Assembly (NCBI GenBank): GCA_963708575.1
Contig: CAVPTB010000006.1
Coordinates: 124,001 to 188,000, forward strand
DNA: 64,000 nucleotides
Source: DASVWZ01 sp963708575
GTDB taxonomy: Bacteria > Acidobacteriota > Terriglobia > Terriglobales > Acidobacteriaceae
Reading direction: 5' to 3'
Each line of letters starts with the position of its first letter. The stretch's first letter is position 1. The notes under the pieces are model-generated. The model was given only the letters and a program-made list of their open reading frames with translations, was not told the DNA's origin and did not search any database. The position numbers and the translations under genes are program-made. Shown here piece after piece: positions 44,202 to 53,680 of the stretch.

Positions 44202-45203
44202 TTACTTTTTGGCATTCACGATCATTTGGTCGTGTCCGTAATACTCGTAAGCCGACATCGGCTTCTCGCCACCTTTTTTCCACACCCTACTGTCTTCGGA
44301 GAGTTTTCCCAGCGCTCGGGCCATCTCTCGCGTATGGATCGCTACTGCCCCGCAACACGCCCCGATGTAGTTGATACCGATTTCTTTCGCGCGTGATGCG
44401 TAATCGCCCATCTCCTTGCGCGTAAGCTGAAGCGGATCAAGACCCAAAGGAAATTCGGGCAAGCTGGTGAAATCCGGCCTGTCCTTGGGAGTGCGGTAGG
44501 CGACCGGCTGGCAGGCGAGGTATCCGTCGACCGCCTTTCGCATCTCCTCCATAGGACCGAGGATATGCGCGGGTGGACGCAGACAGTTCATGCCAACGAT
44601 GTCGGCGCCGGCATCCAGCAAAGTCTTGGCGGCTTCAGCGGCACTCTTTCCCTCGGCAGTTTCGTCCTTATTCTCGAAGCAGATCGTGACCATCACAGGA
44701 AGACCGCTCTTCTTGCCGCGTTCGACGGCAATCAGCGCCTCGCCAAGCCAGGAAAAGGTTTCGCCAATGATGAAGTCGACGCCTTCCTCCACTTGCACGG
44801 TGAGCTGCTCGTCGAACGTTTTGCGGACGCGATCAGCGGCGGAGGCACTGTTGGGCTCGTACATCCAGGTGAGACTAAGGTTGCCGGCGACAAGACACTG
44901 GTCGCCCGCAACATCCTTGGCGATGCGCACCGCGGCCCGGTTCAGATCTTCAAGCCGGTCTTGCAGCCCAACAGTGGCCAATTTGTCGCGACTGGCATAA
45001 AAGGTCAGGGCCTGCAGAACCTCGGCGCCCGCTTGCCGGAATTCGATATGCAACTCTCGCAAGGCGTCGGGCCTTGTCAGGGCAACTTCGGGTGTGAACG
45101 GGCCCGCGCGAACCCAGCCGCGCTTTTCCAGTTCAAGTAAATACCCTCCGTCTCCGAGGACGGGGCCTTCTTTCAGGCGCTCTAGTATCCCTTTTTTCTT
45201 CAT
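44202..45203 (-). CDS. Betaine-homocysteine S-methyltransferase-like protein
   Basis: A 333-residue homocysteine S-methyltransferase. The barrel start is GPVLGDGGYLLELEKRGW, and zinc ligands appear as Cys in GMNCLRPP and Cys-Cys in IGACCGA. VAGNLSLTWMYEP and GETFSWLGEALIAV are conserved. Relatives transfer a methyl group from betaine or S-methylmethionine to homocysteine, making methionine. AAGGAGAGAAC precedes the ATG. It is the last gene in a minus-strand row with two FAD oxidoreductases, which supports betaine as methyl donor. Betaine specificity is inference. Confidence 0.87.
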   Translation of the reverse strand: MKKKGILERLKEGPVLGDGGYLLELEKRGWVRAGPFTPEVALTRPDALRELHIEFRQAGAEVLQALTFYASRDKLATVGLQDRLEDLNRAAVRIAKDVAGDQCLVAGNLSLTWMYEPNSASAADRVRKTFDEQLTVQVEEGVDFIIGETFSWLGEALIAVERGKKSGLPVMVTICFENKDETAEGKSAAEAAKTLLDAGADIVGMNCLRPPAHILGPMEEMRKAVDGYLACQPVAYRTPKDRPDFTSLPEFPLGLDPLQLTRKEMGDYASRAKEIGINYIGACCGAVAIHTREMARALGKLSEDSRVWKKGGEKPMSAYEYYGHDQMIVNAKK

Positions 45204-45303
45204 GTTCTCTCCTTGATAGTCGGCGCCGTTCTCCCATGAATGTCCGGGGGACGGTTATTCTGTTCAGTACAACAACTCTTGATCTGCACCACGTCCTGTC
45301 GCA

Positions 45304-46487
45304 TCAGTCGTCCTGATACTCGAAATCCGCTTTGATCGGCTGATTTTCCGCAAAGCGGCTGGGGCGGAAAGAAGTCAGATCGACCGACCTGCCTTCGCCG
45401 TCGAGCAATAGTTCCGACATCCCCAGCCCAATTGCAGGTGAAATTTTGAAACCCATACCAGAAAAACCAGCGCATAAATAGAGCCCACCGATGTTCGGAA
45501 CCTGGCCCAACAACGCCCTTGAGTCGGGAGTCATGTCGTACACGCCTGTCACAGCGCGCATGACTTCGGCATTCTGGAGTTTGGGAATACGGCGACAGGC
45601 GCGCTCAATGATTTCTTCCAGCGTGGCTTCGCCGGGATGCTGGGGAAAGTTGTCGGGATCGACCCCACGATGTCCGTAGAAATCGCCAACAAGAAACTTA
45701 TCGTGGGCGTCTGACCGGAAGTAAGTGGCTGTCACGGAATCGATGCAGGCGCACCCACCTCCACGCATGCCGGGCGCATTCTTCAGGATGGCGACCTGGT
45801 GGTATTCGGTTTCGATTGGCAAATCGTAGCCGATCTGTTGAAACAATGGTCGAGTCCACGGACCGGTTGCGGCTACAACGATCGGGGAGCAATAAACCCT
45901 TGATTGGTTTCCACGCCCACAACACGCCCCGATTCCACCCGAAAGGCAGTGGCCTCAGTTTTTGGTAAGTAGGTGACGCCTAAATTGCGGGCCTGAGTCA
46001 GGAAATCGTTGGCGACGCCAGCGCCGTCGCCATAGCCGGAGTCCGGTTCGTAGGCGGCAATCTCAACGTCGTCGAGTGCCCAGTCTGGCTCCAGTTCCTT
46101 TAATTGGGCCCGATCAATCAGCCGTACATTGACTCCCAAATGCAGCTGCATTTCCACATTCTGTTTCAAGCGTTCGTTCTCGGAAGGGTGCACGATGCGA
46201 ACGAAGCCAGTCTTTCGAAAGTCGCCAGGCTCGCCGACAATTTCCTGCCAGTTCTGAAACATGTGAAAGCTGATCAGCGCCATCTGGACTTCGGGCGGAT
46301 AGCTGTAGTGCATACGGATCAGTGCAGAGGATCGGCCACTGCCGCCGCGGCCTACATGATCCTTGTCGACAATGACGATTTTTCCAGCTTTGCGCTTTGC
46401 CAGCTGAAAAGCGATCGAGGTGCCCATGACGCCAGCGCCAAGGATCAGGAAGTCGGCGGTACGAAGTTCACGGCTGATGTCGTTCAT
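45304..46487 (-). pseudogene. DadA/sarcosine oxidase-like FAD oxidoreductase, frameshifted
   Basis: Two reading frames form one protein of about 394 residues. The N-terminal half has ADFLILGAGVMGTSIAFQLA (FAD dinucleotide fold) and DKDHVGRGGSGRSSALIR; it ends in a stop at 45873 after IAPRSL. The C-terminal half resumes as ATGPWTRPLFQQIGYDLP and ends with GLYLCAGFSGMGFKISPAIG. One base is missing in a GGGG run near 45883-45887; adding it restores the frame. Length is 3n+2, fitting one deletion. Relatives oxidise N-methyl or D-amino acids such as sarcosine and dimethylglycine. ATG 46487 overlaps the upstream stop by four bases (ATGA). Confidence 0.85.
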
Positions 46488-48113
46488 GCGGCCGCTCCTT
46501 TGAATCGTCCTTTCTTCCAATCGCGCAAGACCTGGTGAGCAGCATTGTGACCGGGGGCTCCGGTCACGCCACCGCCGGGATGCGCTCCCGCGCCGCATAA
46601 ATACAGACCGTCAATTGGCGTCCGATACTGCGACCATCCGGAAACTGGGCGCATAAAGAAGAGCTGTTCGAGGCGCAGGTCTCCGTGAAAAATGTTGCCT
46701 TCGGTTAGGCCGTAGGTGCGCTCAAGATCCAAGTGGGGTCAATACCTGACGCGCGAGAATTGTGCTTGATATGTTCGGAGCATACTCGGCGATTTTCTTG
46801 ACGACGCGATCGCCGAGCAGTTCACGGTTCTCGTCCCAGTTGCTTTCGCGTAAATGGTAGGGCACGTACTGAACAAAGCAGGTCATGATGTACTTGCCTG
46901 CGGGAGCCAGGGAATCGTCGGCATTGGAGGAGATCACGCAGTCCACCCAAAGCTCTTCGGGGATCTCGCCAAATTTGGCGATGTCATAACAACGCTCGGC
47001 GAATTCAAGCGAAGGGACCAAAGTATAGAAGGTGCGCTCGAGTCTCGTGGCATTGGCGGGAGTACCGGTGAATCGGGGTTCTTCCGCGAGAACGAAATTA
47101 ACTTTGGCACAGGGGCCATCCATCTTGATGCCGCGAATCGAATGGAGAAATTCTTCGGGCAACTCCCTGTTTGGAACCAGGCCTAAAAACGTGCGCTTGG
47201 GGTCGGCGTTCGAGAGTACCAGACGAGACCGGATTTCGGTGCCGTCTTCAAGGACAACCCCGACTGCTTTGCCGTTGCGAACGTCAATTTGGGCGACGGG
47301 CGCGGAAGTACGAATCTCCACCCCCAGTTTTCTTCCCGCCGCAGCCAGCGCTTGCGTTATCGAGCCCATGCCTCCCATGACATGTCCGTAGAATCCTTGC
47401 AGTTCGTGTTCGCCGCCGCTGAGCAAATGAAAGAGCAGACCAATCGCCGTGCCTGGCTGGTAGGGGCCTCCATGCTTGCCGTAAACGTTGTTGGCAAGAA
47501 ACATGGTCTTCATCTTTTCCGATTCATAGTTGCGATCGAGAAACTCGCCGAGACTGCCGGTAAGGAATGCGATCAACTGCGCGATCTCATCGCTGGAAAT
47601 GTTTTTGAACCGCTTGCCGACGCGAAACAGATCTGACCATCCGCCAAGACTCGCAGTATCGATCTCCGGTGGAGGTTCCAAAAAAAACGGTTGCAGGTAG
47701 CGAGCAAGCTTCTTGAGTTGATCGTCAACGCGAACGAAAGTGTCGGCATCCTTCGCGGAAATTTTGGCAAACTCGGCTTTCGCTCGCCCGCGCTCGGCCC
47801 ACCACGGCACAACATGCCCATCGGGGAAGGGAACCTGGATCGCTGGATCGCAGGGAACCATTCGCAATCCGTGCTCCGCGAGTTTCAAGTCTTGAATCAC
47901 TTCGGGGCGGAGCATGCTGGCTACGTATGACGTTGTAGACACTCGGCAGCCAGGAAGAATCTCTTCAGTGACACAGCAACCGCCGACAATCTCGCGCCGC
48001 TCAAGCACGAGCGTGGACAGTCCGGCGCGCGACAAGTATGCTGCCGCAGTCAGGCCGTTGTGGCCGCCGCCCACGACGATGGCGTCGTAGGTCTTATGAA
48101 GATTAGAGTTCAC
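46484..48113 (-). pseudogene. Phytoene desaturase/PYROXD2-like FAD oxidoreductase, frameshifted
   Basis: About 542 residues in two frames. The N-terminus has YDAIVVGGGHNGLTAAAYLS and LERREIVGGCCVTEE; the middle shows GGEHELQGFYGHVMGGMGSI. The first frame ends as VLTPLGS at 46722. The second continues at 46732 as LERTYGLTEGNIFHG and closes with LYLCGAGAHPGGGVTGAPGH. One extra base near 46731 explains the break, and length is 3n+1. Such proteins are flavoenzymes of broad substrate range; carotenoid activity is not implied. The GTG start is five-to-ten bases from a TGAC-N4-GGTCA palindrome. Confidence 0.85.
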
Positions 48114-48120
48114 CGTGTGA

Positions 48121-48133
48121 TGACCAATGGTCA
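48121..48133. promoter_or_regulatory. TGAC-N4-GGTCA palindrome, copy 1 (candidate TetR operator)
   Basis: TGACCAATGGTCA has perfect TGACC/GGTCA arms around three bases. It lies eight bases upstream of the GTG at 48113 of the leftward operon. Confidence 0.55.
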
Positions 48134-48218
48134 GAAAGGACGACCGTTGGAAACTTACATTAACGCATCAGCCTGAAAAATTGAATTGAAAATATGTCCG
48201 GATTTGGGATAGAGTGCC

Positions 48219-48231
48219 TGACTTGAGGTCA
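48219..48231. promoter_or_regulatory. TGAC-N4-GGTCA palindrome, copy 2 (candidate TetR operator)
   Basis: TGACTTGAGGTCA shares TGAC-N4-GGTCA with the copy at 48121-48133, 98 bases away. It lies three bases upstream of the TetR ATG and overlaps its Shine-Dalgarno (GAGGTC), so bound regulator would block its own translation or transcription start. Confidence 0.55.
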
Positions 48232-48234
48232 GAT

Positions 48235-48912
48235 ATGAGCGGAATTGGAAGCAGTGTCGTTTCCCCACCACGTTACCGTCACATGCCGGCCCGACCGCGC
48301 TCTGAGAATAAGCGGTCCATGATTGTCGAGGCGGCTATGCGGCATTTTGCCGAGCAGGGTTATCACGCCTCCCGAGTGGGCGATATTGCCGCCGCCCTCG
48401 GCATCGCCAAGGGATCCATCTTTCAGCATTTCGGCAGCAAAGATGGACTATTTTTCGAGGCATACAAAAAGGCGGTGCGGTCTTTCCCTCGCTATCTGGA
48501 TGCTCCAACGGAAGTGCGCGATCGCGGCTTCTTCGAAGTTTTACGTTATTGGCTGGCCAGCACGGACCACCTGATTCGCGAAGACTGGATTCCGTATCGC
48601 GTGTCGCTGCTGGGAAATTATGGAACCGACCTGGCCCTCAAACGAGAGATCAACCGTTTTCTGCAAGCGGAGGATCCGTATGGCACGGTGGCATTTGTTC
48701 GTTTCGGCCAGCAGCGTGGGGAACTGCGCAAAGACATGGATCAGGACATGATCGTTTCTGTTTTGGACTGGACAATGGAACGGTTTCAGGATGCGCTGCT
48801 TACCGAAGAACTCGATCCCGGGCTGTTCCGTAAGCAAGGCGATCCCGCCGCGAAGAAGGAAGCGCGTATCGGGCAATTTCTCGATGTGCTGAAGCGTGCC
48901 ATCGGAACCTAG
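48235..48912 (+). CDS. TetR/AcrR-family transcriptional regulator
   Basis: A 225-residue regulator. The N-terminal helix-turn-helix is clear: MIVEAAMRHFAEQGYHASRV, then VGDIAAALGIAKGSIFQHFG and SKDGLFFEAYKKAV. The C-terminal ligand domain is all-helical. ATG 48235 with GAGGT upstream is preferred to the GTG at 48214. It stands between the leftward FAD/BHMT genes and the rightward Rieske gene, so it probably represses both and is released by a substrate or intermediate. Two matching palindromes flank its promoter region. Confidence 0.9.
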   Translation: MSGIGSSVVSPPRYRHMPARPRSENKRSMIVEAAMRHFAEQGYHASRVGDIAAALGIAKGSIFQHFGSKDGLFFEAYKKAVRSFPRYLDAPTEVRDRGFFEVLRYWLASTDHLIREDWIPYRVSLLGNYGTDLALKREINRFLQAEDPYGTVAFVRFGQQRGELRKDMDQDMIVSVLDWTMERFQDALLTEELDPGLFRKQGDPAAKKEARIGQFLDVLKRAIGT

Positions 48913-48959
48913 TCGCCTACGGAAAGACCCACGAAGGGTGACTGCTTCGGAAAACCATC

Positions 48960-50090
48960 ATGAATAACTCACTTCATCAGATACTTGGCAGTTATAACGA
49001 TCAGGCGCCTCTCGCGGAGGCGTCGACGATTCCCGGCCCCTGGTACGTCGATCCGCGTATTGCGGATCTTGAATCCGAGGCGGTGTTCGCCAAGACCTGG
49101 CAACTGATTGCGCGCGTGGAGCAACTGGAGAAGCCGGGCCAGTTCGTGACCACCCGCGTGGCCGGAGAGCCGATTGTTGCCGTACGCGGAACGGATGGGG
49201 TGCTGCGCGCTTTCTACAATGTTTGCCGTCATCATGCCGCGGCGGTGGTAACCGAGGCGTGTGGTAACGCGTCGTTATTACATTGCCCTTATCACGGCTG
49301 GAATTACGGACTGGATGGGTCTCTGAAAGGCATGCCGGAGTTTGACGGCGTAAAGAACTTCGACCGCCATCAAAATGGGCTGGTTCCGGTAAAGGCTGAG
49401 ACCTGGGAAAAATTTGTGTTCGTCAATCTCGATCCGCTGTCCGCTCCCCTGACGAATTTTCTTGGTGGCCTGGTGAAACGCGTGGCTCCGCTGGGCGTCA
49501 GTAAGCTTCATTATTTTGATTCCCGGACCTATGACATCGCCTGCAATTGGAAGGTGTTCGTGGATAACTACTTGGATGGCGGCTATCACGTGCCCCACCT
49601 GCACAAGGGCTTGAACTCGGTACTCGATTACAAGGAGTACACGATTGAGAACGAGGACCGATATTGTTTGCAGTCGAGCCCGATGGTTTCCTCCGAAGAG
49701 GACGTGGCCACCGGCGCGACCCGCAGGGGAGATCGTGCGTGGTACTTCTGGCAGTATCCCAACCTGATGATCAACTGCTACGCAGGATATATGGACACGA
49801 ACCTTACGTTGCCCATCGACGCCGATCATTGCCGGGTGATCTTCGATTTCTATTTTGCAGACGTCAGCGAGGCAGCGCGTGAATATAACGAACAGAGTGT
49901 TGCGGTGGGAGCGCGAGTACAGGAAGAAGATTTGGGAATTTGCGAAGCGGTGCAGCGCGGCTTGAAGTCTCGCGCTTACGGCGCAGGTCGCCTTTCGGTG
50001 CGGCGTGAAGCGGGGGAGCATCTTTTTCATCGTTTGCTTGCGTCGGATCTGAAAGCTGGACTTAAGGCCAGCGCTGCCGCGGGCGACTGA
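48960..50090 (+). CDS. Rieske non-haem iron oxygenase, choline monooxygenase-like
   Basis: A 376-residue oxygenase alpha subunit. Rieske ligands are Cys89, His91, Cys109 and His112 (CRHHAAAVV, CPYHGWNY). The catalytic domain shows CNWKVFVDNYLDGGYHVPHL with Asp206, His210 and His215 as likely iron ligands, then YPNLMINCYAGYMDTNL and EDLGICEAVQRGLKSRAYG. These last motifs closely parallel plant choline monooxygenase from memory. The enzyme should use a reductase partner, none of which is nearby. It is 47 bases after tetR on the same strand. Choline, betaine or carnitine are candidate substrates. Confidence 0.88.
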   Translation: MNNSLHQILGSYNDQAPLAEASTIPGPWYVDPRIADLESEAVFAKTWQLIARVEQLEKPGQFVTTRVAGEPIVAVRGTDGVLRAFYNVCRHHAAAVVTEACGNASLLHCPYHGWNYGLDGSLKGMPEFDGVKNFDRHQNGLVPVKAETWEKFVFVNLDPLSAPLTNFLGGLVKRVAPLGVSKLHYFDSRTYDIACNWKVFVDNYLDGGYHVPHLHKGLNSVLDYKEYTIENEDRYCLQSSPMVSSEEDVATGATRRGDRAWYFWQYPNLMINCYAGYMDTNLTLPIDADHCRVIFDFYFADVSEAAREYNEQSVAVGARVQEEDLGICEAVQRGLKSRAYGAGRLSVRREAGEHLFHRLLASDLKAGLKASAAAGD

Positions 50091-50106
50091 ACCCCGGGGA
50101 GAAACT

Positions 50107-51387
50107 TTGAATCGAACGTTTGCTGTGCTGCTGGGCCTCTGCGTCTTCTGTATTTGTTCTTTTGCGCAACGCACCGCCATCAAAGCCGGAAAGCTCGTCG
50201 ATCCCGATTCCGGTTCGGCTCTTGCCGATCAGGTCATTCTCATTCGTGACAACAAAATTGAAGCTGTCGGAAAATCTTTGGCGATCCCTCCTGATGCCAA
50301 GGTGATCGACCTCTCCCGGATGACTGTGCTGCCGGGTTTAATCGACTGCCACACCCATCTGGCGGACGGAAAAGAAGATGACAACGATCCTCTGTCGGTG
50401 CTGAAGAAAACGGCATCCCAGGTTGTGCTGGAATCCGTTCCGAACGCTCGCGCGGTGCTGGAATCGGGCTTCACCACTGTGCGAGATGTGGGTACTTATC
50501 GTGCGCTTAATGATGTCGCGCTGCGCGATGCGATTGCCAATGGATACATCATCGGACCGCGAATGTATGTGGCGGGCGCATATGTGACCATCACCGGAGG
50601 CGCGGGAGCTATGACCGGCTATGCTCCTGATATTCAGCTGCCATGGGACCTGCATTACGGCGAGGCAAATGGTCCATGGGAGGTGCGTCAAGTCGTCCGC
50701 AAGTTGGCTCACGATGGAGCGGACCATATCAAGATTCTCTCCAGCGGAGCGGTGCTCACCCATGGCAGCAATCCCAACTCGCAGGAATTTACTCCAGAGG
50801 AGCTACAAGCTGCCGTGGACGAAGCCAGCCACTTCGGACTGCGCGTCGCGGCACACGCGCATTCTCCGGAAGGAATCAAGAATGCGATTCGAGCGGGAGT
50901 GGCGTCGGTCGAGCACGCCACCATGATCGATGATGAAGGCCTGGCGCTGGCCAACCAGCATGGGACTTACCTGGATATGGACATTTACGATGAAGAATGC
51001 ATCGAGGAGCAGGGACGGCAAGGAACAATTCCAAAAGATTTTCTGAAGCACGACGCTGAACTTGGTCAGATGCAACGCGACAACTTTCGCAAAGCGGTGA
51101 AGGCGGGAATCAAAATGTCGTTCGGCACGGATACCGGTATCTGTCCCTATGGCACCAGCGCTAAACAGTTCGCGTTCATGGTGAAGTACGGCATGACGCC
51201 GATGCAGGCGATTCAGTCCGCCACAAGTTCGGCTGCGGATTTGATGGGGCACTCGGCGGAGTTCGGCTCGATCAAACCGGGAAAGTTTGCGGATGTGATT
51301 GCGGTCTCGGGAGATCCACTGCAGGATATTCGGGTACTGGAGAATGTTCAGTTCGTGATGAAGGATGGGAGAGTGTATAAGCAGTGA
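50107..51387 (+). CDS. Secreted amidohydrolase-family enzyme
   Basis: A 426-residue metal-dependent hydrolase. Residues 1-20 are a signal peptide (core FAVLLGLCVFCICSFA). The catalytic barrel holds LPGLIDCHTHLADG (metal HxH), HIKILSSGAV (carbamylated Lys), RVAAHAHSPEG (His), SVEHATMID (His) and SFGTDTGICPYG (Asp). The fold is of the imidazolonepropionase/Xaa-Pro dipeptidase-like branch. It starts with TTG behind GGGAGAAAC, 17 bases after the Rieske stop, so co-transcription is likely. Substrate unknown; a role in the methylamine pathway is not evident from sequence. Confidence 0.87.
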   Translation: MNRTFAVLLGLCVFCICSFAQRTAIKAGKLVDPDSGSALADQVILIRDNKIEAVGKSLAIPPDAKVIDLSRMTVLPGLIDCHTHLADGKEDDNDPLSVLKKTASQVVLESVPNARAVLESGFTTVRDVGTYRALNDVALRDAIANGYIIGPRMYVAGAYVTITGGAGAMTGYAPDIQLPWDLHYGEANGPWEVRQVVRKLAHDGADHIKILSSGAVLTHGSNPNSQEFTPEELQAAVDEASHFGLRVAAHAHSPEGIKNAIRAGVASVEHATMIDDEGLALANQHGTYLDMDIYDEECIEEQGRQGTIPKDFLKHDAELGQMQRDNFRKAVKAGIKMSFGTDTGICPYGTSAKQFAFMVKYGMTPMQAIQSATSSAADLMGHSAEFGSIKPGKFADVIAVSGDPLQDIRVLENVQFVMKDGRVYKQ

Positions 51388-51444
51388 CGGACAATTGGTT
51401 AACAGATCCTCGGCATAGAAGCGAAGCGCCGCTCGATAAAGGGA

Positions 51445-53490
51445 TTACTGATATTCCCGAGGAATGGTCTCCTGCCAAGTCTTGGCCTTAATGACAGTCC
51501 CATCTCTCAGCAACTCACGCGTGTACTTGTAGTAGAAATTGCGCTGGTCCGTAGTGACCGCCAGGTGTCCTTGCCACGTCAGCGTCCGGCTCTTCAGTTC
51601 GAAGACGGTCTTGGCTTCTCCGCATACCTCGCTGGTCTCAGGATGTTCGTCGTTCGCGCCGTAGTCCAGACTCTCGAAATCGGTTTCTTTCCCCCAAGGA
51701 TATTCTTCTATTGTCTTTCCTTGCCAGCGCACCGTGGTTTTGTGATTCACATGGTCGCGTGTCGTGGTCCATTCGCCGGGCCAGAGTTCTCCCGAGCTAC
51801 GAATGTCTTTCCGCTCTTCGGAAGGCCCCGCCGCTGCAAAGACGGGAGCCGGCGCGCCATGCACGGGAACGATCGGTAGAACGATTCGCGATCCATTAGC
51901 GCCGCCAACTTCGAGCGACGTCGTCATGGTGTATGGCGTTGGCAGGACCATCGGCCAGAGCGCGTTGGAAATCGCCACACGAATCCGATGACCTTTGGGG
52001 AAGACCCACGAGGTCAGATGCATGGCAAAGTTGAGTGAATAGACTTTGCCCGGCTCAAGGGACTGCGGATTGCTCAGGGAATCACGTTGCGCCCCGTTCA
52101 ACCCGGCTCCTGTCACCTGCGTGACACTTCCATCCGGCGCAACATCAGAGAGTCGGGCGAACCAGTCAGCCAGCGGAGCGCTCGCCGAGGCGCGAAGCGC
52201 AACCTGCGGCCGGCCGAGAATCGCCACGTCGTCTTTGAGCGGGACGGAATCGTAGATGAGGCTGAAGGCGTCGACGGGACGAACATCGTTCAGCACTTCT
52301 CCCCACCAGAAGCCGGCCTCCACTCCGATGGAGGGAACGTATTTGAGCCGATGGGTGGCCGGTCGTGCCTGCGATTCCGCTAAGCCATGGTCGTCTCCTA
52401 GAAAGAATGTAGTGTCCTTCGCCTCGATCGGGGGCCAGCTCTTCTCGACTCGCCATTCGCCCGGAACAATCTCCAGAGTTGGGTCGGGAGGATACCAATG
52501 ACGCATATAAATGATGAGCTTCGGATCCTGCAACACTCCGGTGTCGCGGCCTTTCAGCCAATAATCCCACCAGCGCACCGCCTGATCACGCCACTCGATT
52601 TGCGGGCCGGGTGATGCATCATGCGGAAGGGTGTGATTCCATGGGCCAACGATAGCCCGAATCGGCGCCTTCGTGTGCTCCAACATGGCGGGGATGCTGT
52701 CTCGATATCCGTCAAGCATGCCTCCGATCAAGAAGCTCGGGACCTTAATTTCGTTCAGCGGACGCACTGGGCTGCGCCAGAACGAGTCGTCATGTTGGTG
52801 TTTTAAGTAAAGCAGCGACCACGGCGGCGCGTCGAAGCGCGGCCCGAGAACCTTTTCATCGAGTGTGTAATCCGGCGCGCCGGTCATTCCTGGCGCCAAG
52901 TCCATATTCAATTCGAATTCGTCGACATGGGCCATGCCGTCGATGTAGTGAATATCGTCGTGAAACAGTTCATCGGTGGCATCAACCGCGATGATGGCCT
53001 TCAGTTCCGGCGGATTCTGCATCGCCATCTGAAGGGAGTTGAATCCGCTCCAGGAGATGCCCATCATGCCAACGTTGCCGTTCGACCAGGATTGCGTTGC
53101 CAGCCAGTGAATGATCTTCAATCCATCTTTTTGTTCCTGTTCCGAATATTCACGGTCGGTCGGAGTGCCTTCACTGTTGCCAAAGCCCCTAATATCGACG
53201 CGCGCGCAGACATATCCGCGGCGAGCGAAATAGTTGTAGAGCGCATAATCACGCGACGCCATGGCGTCATCTTTGCGATAGGGATGGTATTCGAGGATGG
53301 CAGGGAACTTCTCACCTGAACTGGTCCCGTCAGGCATATAGAGCGTCACCCCGAGCCGGATGCCGTCGCTCATGGGAATCCAGCCGTTTTGCATGCGCAC
53401 GCCATAGGACGGAGCCGACGGCGGTTCGCTTGCCTTGGCCAGCAAACTGGCGCTGGAAAACAGCAGAAGTAGGACGACGGAACATCGCAT
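51445..53490 (-). CDS. Secreted CocE/NonD-type (S15) hydrolase
   Basis: A 681-residue exported enzyme. The signal peptide is MRCSVVLLLLFSSASLLAKA. The alpha/beta hydrolase core has FPAILEYHPYRKDDAMASRD, VRVDIRGFGNSEGTPTDREY-like motif and nucleophile GISWSG; PGWNHTLPH-like region carries the His. The C-terminal jelly-roll (PWKVYSLNFAMHLTSWVFP) is usual for CocE and X-Pro dipeptidyl peptidases. It could cleave peptides or acyl esters. It converges on the amidohydrolase gene. Confidence 0.87.
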   Translation of the reverse strand: MRCSVVLLLLFSSASLLAKASEPPSAPSYGVRMQNGWIPMSDGIRLGVTLYMPDGTSSGEKFPAILEYHPYRKDDAMASRDYALYNYFARRGYVCARVDIRGFGNSEGTPTDREYSEQEQKDGLKIIHWLATQSWSNGNVGMMGISWSGFNSLQMAMQNPPELKAIIAVDATDELFHDDIHYIDGMAHVDEFELNMDLAPGMTGAPDYTLDEKVLGPRFDAPPWSLLYLKHQHDDSFWRSPVRPLNEIKVPSFLIGGMLDGYRDSIPAMLEHTKAPIRAIVGPWNHTLPHDASPGPQIEWRDQAVRWWDYWLKGRDTGVLQDPKLIIYMRHWYPPDPTLEIVPGEWRVEKSWPPIEAKDTTFFLGDDHGLAESQARPATHRLKYVPSIGVEAGFWWGEVLNDVRPVDAFSLIYDSVPLKDDVAILGRPQVALRASASAPLADWFARLSDVAPDGSVTQVTGAGLNGAQRDSLSNPQSLEPGKVYSLNFAMHLTSWVFPKGHRIRVAISNALWPMVLPTPYTMTTSLEVGGANGSRIVLPIVPVHGAPAPVFAAAGPSEERKDIRSSGELWPGEWTTTRDHVNHKTTVRWQGKTIEEYPWGKETDFESLDYGANDEHPETSEVCGEAKTVFELKSRTLTWQGHLAVTTDQRNFYYKYTRELLRDGTVIKAKTWQETIPREYQ

Positions 53491-53591
53491 GACTGCTTAC
53501 CCCTAAGAACGCGAGAGAGAAGTCTGAGTATACGAAATCGCAATGGCTACGCCAGTCATTCCCGAGCCCTCGCTGTCGTCACAGTCTTCAC

Positions 53592-53605
53592 GTGATCGCA
53601 ATCAC
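53592..53605. promoter_or_regulatory. CRP/FNR-like palindrome GTGA-N6-TCAC
   Basis: GTGATCGCAATCAC has perfect GTGA/TCAC half-sites six bases apart, the spacing of CRP-type boxes. It lies about 75 bases before the aminotransferase start. Confidence 0.4.
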
Positions 53606-53680
53606 CCGTAAGTAGCTGGTAAGTCACTGCCCGGGCTGTGTGCCCCTTCTAGAGTGATCTGTGGTGTCGGAGGAGTAACG

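Noticed and set aside
49278..50183. A 301-codon antisense ORF within the Rieske gene
   Set aside because: It is a shadow of a strongly conserved sense gene.
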